Assembly (NCBI GenBank): GCA_017854655.1
Contig: JAFMHF010000004.1
Span: 26,509 to 64,339 of the forward strand
Length of the DNA: 37,831 nt
Reading direction: 5' to 3'
DNA from: Puniceicoccaceae bacterium
GTDB lineage: Bacteria; Verrucomicrobiota; Verrucomicrobiia; Opitutales; Coraliomargaritaceae
Part shown: one piece after another, positions 31,098 through 37,831 of the stretch
Position numbering within the stretch: the stretch's first letter is position 1
Layout of the letters: every line of letters begins with the position of its first letter
Position numbers and translations under genes: made by a program
The notes under the pieces: generated by a model
Told to the model about the DNA's origin: nothing
The model's database searches: none
Seen by the model: the letters and a program-made list of their open reading frames with translations, nothing else

Positions 31098-33773
31098 TTA
31101 TTTTAGCGCGTGGACGTAACCATCTCCGGCGAGAACGAAGACTTTGTCGCGGTAGATACAGAGTGTCGACTCCTCGACGCGTTGATCGAACTTGTAGATC
31201 CACAGCGGTTTGCCGGTGAAGGCGTCGAGGCAGTAGAAGAACGGTGTGTTCCCAGAACCGATGTAGACGCGGTCGCTGGCAATCGCCGGTGCGGAAAGCC
31301 CGCCGCCGTCGGGGAAGGTCCAGAGGATCTTGGCGGATTCGGAATCGACGCAATACACGCGGGATGCGGTTGGTACTCCCCGAAGGCCGACACCGACGCG
31401 CGCTGTGTAGTAGGCGCGGTTCTTAAAGAAGGCTGGGGTGGCGTTGAAGTTAGAGAAGTTCCCGGTGTGCTGTGGATTCTTGTTTCCTTCGCTCAGAATC
31501 TCCCCGGTTTTTGCGTCGAAACTCATGTAGACATTCGAATGGTGCGGAACGTAAATTTTACCCTCGTAGGCGATCAGGGTTCCTGAATCTAATTCGATGC
31601 CGTTCGCCTTCCAGGCGATCTCGCCGGTCTTCTTGTCGAAGGCATACAGCGAGCCGCTCCATGAACCGAAGTAGACCAGATCGCCGTCGATGGCGGGTTC
31701 CGCAGGTACGGATTTGGCGGTCGGATACATCCATACGATGTGTCCGGTTTTCGCATCGAGACAGACGGCGTATCCGTTGACGGTCGGGACATAGACCATC
31801 CCGTCGTCGTAGGCCGCAGATCCCCACACCCAGCCACCGGGCACTGTCTGTTTCCAAAGCAGCTCGCCTGTGGCCGCATCGACACAATAGAAGAAACGCT
31901 CGCCGCCTTGCTGACCGGCAAAGATCTTGCCTTCACCAAAGGCAGGACCCACCGAAATAGCACCGCCCATTTCGAATTTCCAAATCTCCTTACCCGTGTC
32001 CGCATCAACGCCGAAAAGGAATCCCGCCGCATTCCCGAAATAGACTTTGCCATCCGCAGCGGTTGGCTTGGACTGGTAGTAAGTGCCGCCGGATAGAACA
32101 TCAGTAAAGATGCGCTGACCTGCTTCGTTTTCGTAGGCGTTCAGTAGGCTGCGTTTCCAGAGGACATCCCCCGAGGCATCGATGCGGCGTAGCCATAGGT
32201 CGCTGTCGCTCACCAATACTGAATCCCCAGCGCTGACCAAGTCGGAGTAGATCTGGTGGGTGGAGAAGGTTTTACTCCATTGGATCCTGCCATCCGCCTT
32301 GCCGAGGCAGGCGATCTTTCCATCCACACTGGCCACCATTAGTCCTTTCGAAGTCATCGCCGGCTTGGAGCGGATCCAATCAGACAATTTCGTCTGCCAC
32401 TCGATTTCTCCGGATTTGGCGTCGAGGCAATAGACCTGCTTGTTCGCCGCGCCGAAATACAACTTCCCATCGAGCACTAGCGGCACGCTAAACTGCTTGC
32501 GCGCGCCGTTTTCGACCGGATCGATACGGGTTTCCCAGACGAGCGAGCCGTCGGATTCCTTGAGGCCGTAGAACACGCCACCATTCGATCCGAAATAAAC
32601 CTTACCATCTGCCACGGTCACAGCCGTATTCACCGCGCCCTCCGCGTGGAATTTCCATGCGACCAATGAATGCTTCGTGCCCGCCAGATTCAGCGAATAG
32701 AGGTAGCCCTCAGTGGTGCCCTGCAGCACGCGCTCTTCCGTCATCACCGGTTCCGCTAGGGCATCAATATCGCCAACGTTAAAGTCCCAGAGCCTGCGAT
32801 TGTTATCCACATCCGCGCAGATCAGGCGGTTGAAGTTCTGACAGACCGCTGGGTACCCGTAGATGTCGTGTACCCCAAAAGGATAGACCGTGTATTTTCC
32901 GTTGCTGGCCACTGGAGCGACCTGCGTGCGGTAGTCGATGTGCCCCGCGAATTTACGCGCGAGGGTCTTGCCAGTTTTCTTGTCGAGGTAAACGAGGTTC
33001 CGTGCCTGGCCTTCGTTGCCGCCGTGGCTGTTGACCTCACGTAGGATGATCTTGTCCTCCAAAATTACCGGCGAGGACATGATCGCGGGGTATTTGTAGA
33101 TGCCGAAAAGCGGATGCGTTTGGGTGGACTTCCAGATGTCTTTTCCGGTCTCCAAATCGAGGCACAGACTAGTGGTGTGCATGCCGGGTGATGCGACGTA
33201 GACCCGGTTGCCCTCGACGCTTGGGCGGGCATACCAGCCCAGACCGACCGGAAATTTCCAAGCGAGCTCTCCTGTCTTCGGTCCCGGTGCTTTGGTGTAG
33301 CCCGTATTGTGCTTGTTGCCCTGAAACATCGGCCAATTCGCGTCCATGTCGCCACCGGTTGGAGCCGTCGCGGGGTCGGCGGTGAAGGGTTTATAGATCG
33401 TGCCGTCCTGCTGCAGCTTAGCTTGAATTTCCTCCAACTTGGCGAAGCCCTCGTCGATGGTCTGGCTCATCCCGTGCAGGGCCTCCTCGCGCGCCGCACC
33501 CTGTCGGCCGAGGACCGCGTTCTGGAATTGAATATATTTCTTATCAATATCGAAGAACGGATGTGTGTCAGCGCCTTGTTGCTGTAAGGAGGTCAGCCAT
33601 AGAAACATCAAAACTGAGCGCTCACGGTAGGTTTCGGCGGTCGTCGGCACAGTCTTGATCGCTAACCTTACCCGGTCGATATCGGCGTCGTGGCTGGTGG
33701 GTTCGACTGCCCCAGCTGGCATGGCTAGGGTTGCTATTAGTAGGGGAAGGATGAAGTAGCGTAGGGCAGACAT
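31098..33773 (-). CDS. Exported double PQQ-type beta-propeller protein B
   Basis: Paralogue of protein A. The ATG at 33773 gives 891 residues beginning directly with a signal peptide (ALRYFILPLLIATLAMPAGA); a start at 33833 would put 20 polar residues in front and is unlikely. A helical domain (about 25-130) precedes the segment WPMFQGNKHNTGYTKAPG and 16 blade motifs (GELAWKF, GKDIWKS, NRRLWDF, ... GKPLWIY), the same number as in protein A, implying duplication of a complete double propeller. It is the first gene of the pair. The closely related motifs YFGSWSGSLYAFD and AGQQGGERFFYC match equivalents in protein A. Partners and ligand are unknown. Confidence 0.88.
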   Translation of the reverse strand: MSALRYFILPLLIATLAMPAGAVEPTSHDADIDRVRLAIKTVPTTAETYRERSVLMFLWLTSLQQQGADTHPFFDIDKKYIQFQNAVLGRQGAAREEALHGMSQTIDEGFAKLEEIQAKLQQDGTIYKPFTADPATAPTGGDMDANWPMFQGNKHNTGYTKAPGPKTGELAWKFPVGLGWYARPSVEGNRVYVASPGMHTTSLCLDLETGKDIWKSTQTHPLFGIYKYPAIMSSPVILEDKIILREVNSHGGNEGQARNLVYLDKKTGKTLARKFAGHIDYRTQVAPVASNGKYTVYPFGVHDIYGYPAVCQNFNRLICADVDNNRRLWDFNVGDIDALAEPVMTEERVLQGTTEGYLYSLNLAGTKHSLVAWKFHAEGAVNTAVTVADGKVYFGSNGGVFYGLKESDGSLVWETRIDPVENGARKQFSVPLVLDGKLYFGAANKQVYCLDAKSGEIEWQTKLSDWIRSKPAMTSKGLMVASVDGKIACLGKADGRIQWSKTFSTHQIYSDLVSAGDSVLVSDSDLWLRRIDASGDVLWKRSLLNAYENEAGQRIFTDVLSGGTYYQSKPTAADGKVYFGNAAGFLFGVDADTGKEIWKFEMGGAISVGPAFGEGKIFAGQQGGERFFYCVDAATGELLWKQTVPGGWVWGSAAYDDGMVYVPTVNGYAVCLDAKTGHIVWMYPTAKSVPAEPAIDGDLVYFGSWSGSLYAFDKKTGEIAWKANGIELDSGTLIAYEGKIYVPHHSNVYMSFDAKTGEILSEGNKNPQHTGNFSNFNATPAFFKNRAYYTARVGVGLRGVPTASRVYCVDSESAKILWTFPDGGGLSAPAIASDRVYIGSGNTPFFYCLDAFTGKPLWIYKFDQRVEESTLCIYRDKVFVLAGDGYVHALK

Positions 33774-34122
33774 AGTTTCAATGTGGTTTAGAATGCGGCA
33801 GGTCTGTTTAATTTGATGCATTTCGGGATGCATTCTCGGCAGTCACCAGTACCTTTAGTTGTTTGAAAAGCCCGGACAAATGCAATCATGTATTGTATAT
33901 TGTTAACAGGTCTCTGAGTTATGTGCTTATTCGAGGACCAATGATCCATTAAGTGTTAAACTATAGAATTGAACCTCAGCCCGAGGTCTAGCGCGACCGA
34001 CGTATTTTAGCCGCGATTAAAAGAAGCCTGCATCTTTCGTAGCGATTGTGCAAAAATAAAGCAGCAGCTAAGTGCATCCTTTACAGTAAGTCTGGGTTGG
34101 TTAATTTGATGGGCCTAACTTC

Positions 34123-35721
34123 ATGAAAAAGCTTACTCATTTTACCGTAATCGGTCTGTTATCGCTCGCATCTTGTGTGCAAGCCAAACTCACTACCGCT
34201 AAGATTTTTAGTAGCCACATGGTGCTGCAACGCGATCTTGCTAGCCCTGTGTGGGGATGGGATACCCCGGGAGCAGCAGTTACCGTAAATTTCGCTGGTC
34301 AGCAACAAACGGCGACGACCAATCAGCATGGCCGCTGGCAGGTGAAGCTAAGCCCCATGCCGGCTAATACGACCGCTCAACAAATGACCATCATCGGTGC
34401 AGATGGTGAGACAATCACTTACAATAATATCCTTATTGGAGATGTCTGGATCTGCTCAGGGCAATCCAATATGGAGTGGTCCGTTAAACAGTCACACAAC
34501 CCGCAACAGGAAATCGCCGCGGCGAACCACCCGCAAATCAGGCTATTCAATGTGCAAGGCCATACCGTTGCCAGTGCTCCGCAAGAGCAATTGAGTATTG
34601 CGACATCTTGGCAGCCTTGCAATCCGACATCTGTAACCAACTTTAGTGCTGTCGGGTATTACTTTGGCCGCAATCTGCACCAGCAAAGCGGTGTCCCTAT
34701 CGGTCTGCTTGGCACTAACTGGGGCGGCACTCGGGTAGAGCCGTGGACACCTCCTGTAGGATTTCGCAAGCAGCCTGAACTTGCCACACTTTCCAAGAAA
34801 ATCGATGCCCAACTGATCGAAACTCAGGCAGGAAAAGCAGCGTGGTCCAATTACGCAAAGCAAGTAGGCCAATGGAGCGCTTCAGTGCAGCAAGCTGTCG
34901 GCGAGGGCCGCAATGTCCCACCGGCGCCGACTAGTCCCGGACCAAGAAGTCATAATGAGCCCTGCTCAATTTATAATGCGATGGTGCATCCCATTGTTGG
35001 TTTCGGCGTCCGCGGGGCGATCTGGTATCAAGGTGAATCGAACTCTGGTGAAGGCATTCACTATCTGCCCAAGCTAAAGGCACTGGTGCAAGGCTGGCGC
35101 GAAATCTGGCAGCAGCCTGATGATTTTCCATTATACTTTTACGTAGTGAAGCTGGCTCAGTTTCACGGCCATTCCACTAATCCCGCAGGTGGCGACGGCT
35201 TTGCCCGCCTTCGTGTCGCTCAGGATCGTATCCAAGAATTGCCGCACACGGGCGTGGCTTCCGCCATCGATATCGGTAACGACAGGGATATTCACCCGAA
35301 GAATAAGCAGGATGTCGGCAAGCGCCTAGCTCTGTGGGCTCTACGAGATGTTTATGCAAAAAGAGACATTACCGTGACTGGCCCGACTTTTAAAAGCATG
35401 GAGGTCGATGGTAATACCGTGTCTATCAATTATGATCATAGCGGCGATGGCCTCATGATCGCTAAGAGGAAAGATCCCTTCCATCCAGTAGTGGCTACGC
35501 CAGAGGCAAAGCTCGCTAGCTTTGCCATATCAGGCGCTGACGAGGTATGGCATTGGGCGGATGCAACCATTGAGGGCAATACCGTCAAACTCAGTTGCGC
35601 AGCGGTCGCTCAACCCACCGCGGTGCGATATGCTTACCGAGGCAACCCGGCTAATGCCAATCTCTACAACAAGAATGGTTTACCAGCTATCCCTTTCCGC
35701 ACGGATAATAAAAACCCCTAA
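34123..35721 (+). CDS. Sialate O-acetylesterase family (SGNH hydrolase), exported
   Basis: 532 residues with a signal peptide (HFTVIGLLSLASCVQA), which could carry a lipobox-like LASC, so lipoprotein status is possible. SGNH/SASA hydrolase motifs: the nucleophile Ser115 in CSGQSNMEWS, GAIWYQGESN as the conserved second block, and the C-terminal acid/base pair Asp389 and His391 in DIHPKNKQD. An immunoglobulin-like insertion (KIFSSHMVLQR ... ) at the N-terminus is usual for the family. It removes O-acetyl groups from sialic acids or from acetylated plant/algal polysaccharides. The downstream PAS-SnoaL gene starts 24 bp later, probably the same operon. Confidence 0.88.
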   Translation: MKKLTHFTVIGLLSLASCVQAKLTTAKIFSSHMVLQRDLASPVWGWDTPGAAVTVNFAGQQQTATTNQHGRWQVKLSPMPANTTAQQMTIIGADGETITYNNILIGDVWICSGQSNMEWSVKQSHNPQQEIAAANHPQIRLFNVQGHTVASAPQEQLSIATSWQPCNPTSVTNFSAVGYYFGRNLHQQSGVPIGLLGTNWGGTRVEPWTPPVGFRKQPELATLSKKIDAQLIETQAGKAAWSNYAKQVGQWSASVQQAVGEGRNVPPAPTSPGPRSHNEPCSIYNAMVHPIVGFGVRGAIWYQGESNSGEGIHYLPKLKALVQGWREIWQQPDDFPLYFYVVKLAQFHGHSTNPAGGDGFARLRVAQDRIQELPHTGVASAIDIGNDRDIHPKNKQDVGKRLALWALRDVYAKRDITVTGPTFKSMEVDGNTVSINYDHSGDGLMIAKRKDPFHPVVATPEAKLASFAISGADEVWHWADATIEGNTVKLSCAAVAQPTAVRYAYRGNPANANLYNKNGLPAIPFRTDNKNP

Positions 35722-35745
35722 GGCGAATTCCAATCTACAGAAAAT

Positions 35746-36612
35746 ATGATAAAATTATTTCCACTGTTTAGCATTTCTATTTTATCCTACGCACACAGTT
35801 TCGCAGCGGTTCCCCATGAAGCAAAATACGATTATATGACAGAGCTAGCCAACACCGATGCCATTATTAACTCCATTCCCGACATCATTTTTTACAAAGA
35901 TATTGATGGCGTTTACAGAGGCGGAAACCAGGCTTGGGCTAATCTGTTAGGCAAGCCGCTCGAGGACCTTATCGGTAAGTCCGATCATGATTTGTTTCCA
36001 GCTGACTTGGCTAAACTTTTTAGGACAAAAGACCAAGAGATGCTCACCTCAAAAGCGACAAAGCGTAACGAAGAGTGGGTAATCAATGCAGATGGTGAAA
36101 ATATACTTCTCGATACCATAAAGACTCCATGGATCGATCAAACTGGCAATACACTCGGAACACTTGGCATCTGTCGAAATATCACTCCTAAGCCGCAGGA
36201 CCTTGCTGAAGTACGTGTGGCAAATGATCAATTCTACGCGGCTCTGAATGCGATGTTTACAGGAGAATTAGAACCAATGAATGCTATCTGGTCCCATTCT
36301 GATGATATCAGCAATCAAGGGCCATTTGGATCAAGAATGGATGGATGGCAAGCAGTGGGCGCCCAATTCAAAAAAGAAGCAGCCATGCAACTTGGCGGTC
36401 GTGTTGCCTGTAAGAACCTCATTGTCCAAGCAGGTAGAGATATAGCCTACACGGTATGTGAAGAGCACGGTGAGAATATGACTGCAGCAGGCAAGCCGGT
36501 TAAGGTCAGTCACCGAGCCACCAATGTTTTTCGTCGCGAAGAAGGTCAATGGCGCCTGATACATCACCACACTGATTTATCACCGCAACTTAATGACACT
36601 GATGATGAGTGA
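35746..36612 (+). CDS. Exported PAS domain + SnoaL/DUF4440-like fusion
   Basis: 288 residues. The first 21 residues look like a signal peptide (LFPLFSISILSYAHSFAA). Residues about 35-140 are a PAS domain (DIIFYKDIDGVYRGGNQAW, IGKSDHDLFP, closing with GICRNIT). Residues about 150-280 are a SnoaL/NTF2-like domain (ANDQFYAALNAMFTGEL, W-x-H, ending HRATNVFRREEGQWRLIHHH). The combination has no kinase, cyclase or DNA-binding output and no membrane anchor beyond the signal. SnoaL-type domains often bind or isomerise small molecules. If the signal peptide is real, the sensor is periplasmic. Co-transcribed with the esterase (24-bp gap). Confidence 0.75.
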   Translation: MIKLFPLFSISILSYAHSFAAVPHEAKYDYMTELANTDAIINSIPDIIFYKDIDGVYRGGNQAWANLLGKPLEDLIGKSDHDLFPADLAKLFRTKDQEMLTSKATKRNEEWVINADGENILLDTIKTPWIDQTGNTLGTLGICRNITPKPQDLAEVRVANDQFYAALNAMFTGELEPMNAIWSHSDDISNQGPFGSRMDGWQAVGAQFKKEAAMQLGGRVACKNLIVQAGRDIAYTVCEEHGENMTAAGKPVKVSHRATNVFRREEGQWRLIHHHTDLSPQLNDTDDE

Positions 36613-36728
36613 AAACTCGTTAAGGTAATGTCATGACCAGGCGCAGAGACAACCTGATCTCCGCTAAATTTTACTTTTGCTACTGGCGTAGCCGCTCCAG
36701 GATTCTTTCGGGTGCTGGAAAAATCGAA

Positions 36729-37646
36729 TCAATGGTGGCTGCTTGAGTCCGAGCGCTCGACATCAATGCCGCAGCAGCCTGCGTATGCTGCAAGTAGACG
36801 CTCCTGCAGTTGATTTCGTCCACCGGCGGCGACTGCCGCGCTATCTAGATCGAGGAACAGTTCGAGGCAGGCGGTTTCACCTGCCAGCGCTTCGTAGCGT
36901 TCCGCTAGGCAACCTAGCATCAGCTCGAGATCGAGCGGTTGTGGTAAACGGCTGTCGGCCAAGTATAGCGCCAGTTCCGCACTCGGTGTATTCGCCGCCG
37001 CGGCCTCGGCAGACCAAGGCTTACCCTGGCCGAGATCGAGCAGTATCCATTCGATGCCAATCCGTAGCCAATCGGCGTCTTTGATCGATAGCTCCGAAAG
37101 CCAGCGTGCTTCAGTCGCTTCAATCGTAGCCTGATGACGCGTGGCCCATAGCCGCTGAACTTGCAGGCCACCCTGGAGTGTGAGCCAATATAAGGCCTGT
37201 AGTATCACAACGGTGGCTTGGACTACTGCGATCGCGATATAAGCAAGTAGCGACAACACTCCAACCAGCAGGTGCAAGTAGATCGCATTTTTGCCGCGGA
37301 CATGAATGCCACCGATCTTGGCACTCGAGTAGCGCGGTTTAAACCAATTCACCGTGCCGATTTCTGTTTTTGTCGAGACCGACACGCCGCTCTTCGATAA
37401 GTTGAGTTTGGTTGGCCCCTCACCATAGCGACCGCGTAGCACGAAGCGACCGTTTTGGAAGGCGACCTGGGTGCCCTTGGCCACCCGAGTCGAAGCCCGC
37501 AGGCCATGTGCAGAATTTGCAGTGAAGTTGATTCCAGCAGCCTTAGTTTGCGCACGCAGCGCAATTCCACCGCTGCGGCTCACCCGCAGGTATTTGCCAC
37601 GGTATTCGATCCGTTGAAGACGTCCATCTGGGCCTATTTTAAGCAT
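36729..37646 (-). CDS. DUF4236-like membrane protein
   Basis: 305 residues. The N-terminal ~115 residues are basic and strand-rich, with KLNLSKSGVSVSTKTEIG and GGIHVRGKNA, resembling the short DUF4236 domain. Residues about 124-160 hold one or two hydrophobic helices (LLVGVLSLLAYIAIAVVQ, then VILQALYWLTLQGG). The C-terminal ~140 residues are helical and acidic, with no family I recognise. It stands convergent to the esterase operon, with a 116-bp gap that has no clear terminator. Function unknown. Confidence 0.7.
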   Translation of the reverse strand: MLKIGPDGRLQRIEYRGKYLRVSRSGGIALRAQTKAAGINFTANSAHGLRASTRVAKGTQVAFQNGRFVLRGRYGEGPTKLNLSKSGVSVSTKTEIGTVNWFKPRYSSAKIGGIHVRGKNAIYLHLLVGVLSLLAYIAIAVVQATVVILQALYWLTLQGGLQVQRLWATRHQATIEATEARWLSELSIKDADWLRIGIEWILLDLGQGKPWSAEAAAANTPSAELALYLADSRLPQPLDLELMLGCLAERYEALAGETACLELFLDLDSAAVAAGGRNQLQERLLAAYAGCCGIDVERSDSSSHH

Positions 37647-37699
37647 CGTGTATAAGTTGAAGACTGTGATGGCCGAATGGCGAGTCCAACCAGAAAACC

Positions 37700-37831
37700 A
37701 TGTTATTTTTTAGTGACTGTCAGCCGGTCAATCTCGCACCGTGTTTAGTTCCTGGTCTGATGGTTCAGGGGAGGGACGTGCTCGCCTCGTCCGCAGCCGA
37801 AGCGGGAGTTGGACTGCCCTGCTTGGTGGTT
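37700..37831 (+). CDS. Possible partial gene running off the window edge
   Basis: An open frame begins with ATG at 37700 and stays open for 44 codons to the end of the window. The product starts MLFFSDCQPVNLAPCLVPG. I recognise no family, there is no Shine-Dalgarno sequence, and an open frame of this length can arise by chance, so this is a weak call that depends on the sequence beyond the edge. Confidence 0.2.
   Translation, partial: MLFFSDCQPVNLAPCLVPGLMVQGRDVLASSAAEAGVGLPCLVV

Noticed and set aside
28458-33773. The propeller proteins as PQQ-dependent alcohol dehydrogenases
   Set aside because: No dehydrogenase active-site residues, vicinal disulphide or heme motif are visible, and the repeat number fits two propellers rather than one catalytic eight-bladed propeller.
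33774-33833. A longer N-terminus for propeller protein B
   Set aside because: It would place a polar segment before the signal peptide; ATG 33773 gives a standard export signal.

Overview
The window looks like a chromosomal segment of a marine-type Verrucomicrobiota bacterium (Opitutales/Puniceicoccaceae-like). This is inferred from gene content: a planctomycete-verrucomicrobial (PVM-type) bacterial microcompartment (BMC) operon for deoxysugar breakdown, several secreted proteins typical of polysaccharide-degrading Verrucomicrobiota (double PQQ-type propellers, a sialate O-acetylesterase, a protein with autotransporter-associated strand repeats), and A-rich leaders that mostly lack Shine-Dalgarno sequences. 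No 16S or other phylogenetic marker is present, so the placement is tentative.

Layout. 1-653: trpF. 677-4132 (minus): a giant enzyme that resembles PPi-dependent PEP carboxykinase. 4577-6142 (minus): a PAS + PP2C-type (SpoIIE/RsbU) phosphatase. 6343-11681 (minus): a sugar catabolic arm with a DUF4432 mutarotase-like protein, a decayed PfkB sugar-kinase relic, malate:quinone oxidoreductase (mqo), rhamnulokinase (rhaB) and a DeoR-family regulator. 11798-19261 (plus), divergent from the regulator: the BMC operon pduL - BMC-H1 - BMC-H2 - ackA-like - BMC-H3 - BMC-P1 - aldehyde dehydrogenase - BMC-P2 - BMC-P3 - class II aldolase - mdh, closed by a strong intrinsic terminator at 19285-19320. 19321-20050: gene-free and rich in inverted repeats, including a tandem array of about 34-bp palindromic units. 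20051-21725 (minus): FAD amine-oxidase-like protein and a 4HBT thioesterase. 21918-28448 (plus): a small exported protein, a 60-bp relic of a repeated C-terminal module, and an 1863-residue secreted metalloprotease/strand-repeat protein. 28458-33773 (minus): two tandem 16-repeat PQQ-type propeller proteins. 34123-36612 (plus): sialate O-acetylesterase and an exported PAS-SnoaL protein. 36729-37646 (minus): a DUF4236-like membrane protein.

How the BMC genes fit together (inference built on the known PVM pathway): rhamnulose or fuculose is phosphorylated (RhaB). The aldolase cleaves the 1-phosphate to DHAP and L-lactaldehyde inside the shell. The CoA-acylating aldehyde dehydrogenase makes lactyl-CoA and NADH, PduL makes the acyl phosphate, and the AckA-like kinase makes ATP. 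Three hexamer and three pentamer shell genes encode the shell; no BMC-T trimer gene is seen. The last operon gene encodes a canonical malate dehydrogenase with its catalytic residues intact, and mqo lies in the divergent arm under the same regulator. This suggests that malate/oxaloacetate, linked to the quinone pool through Mqo, helps re-oxidise NADH made by the compartment. No rhamnose or fucose isomerase and no lactaldehyde reductase is seen in the window, so the pathway is completed elsewhere.
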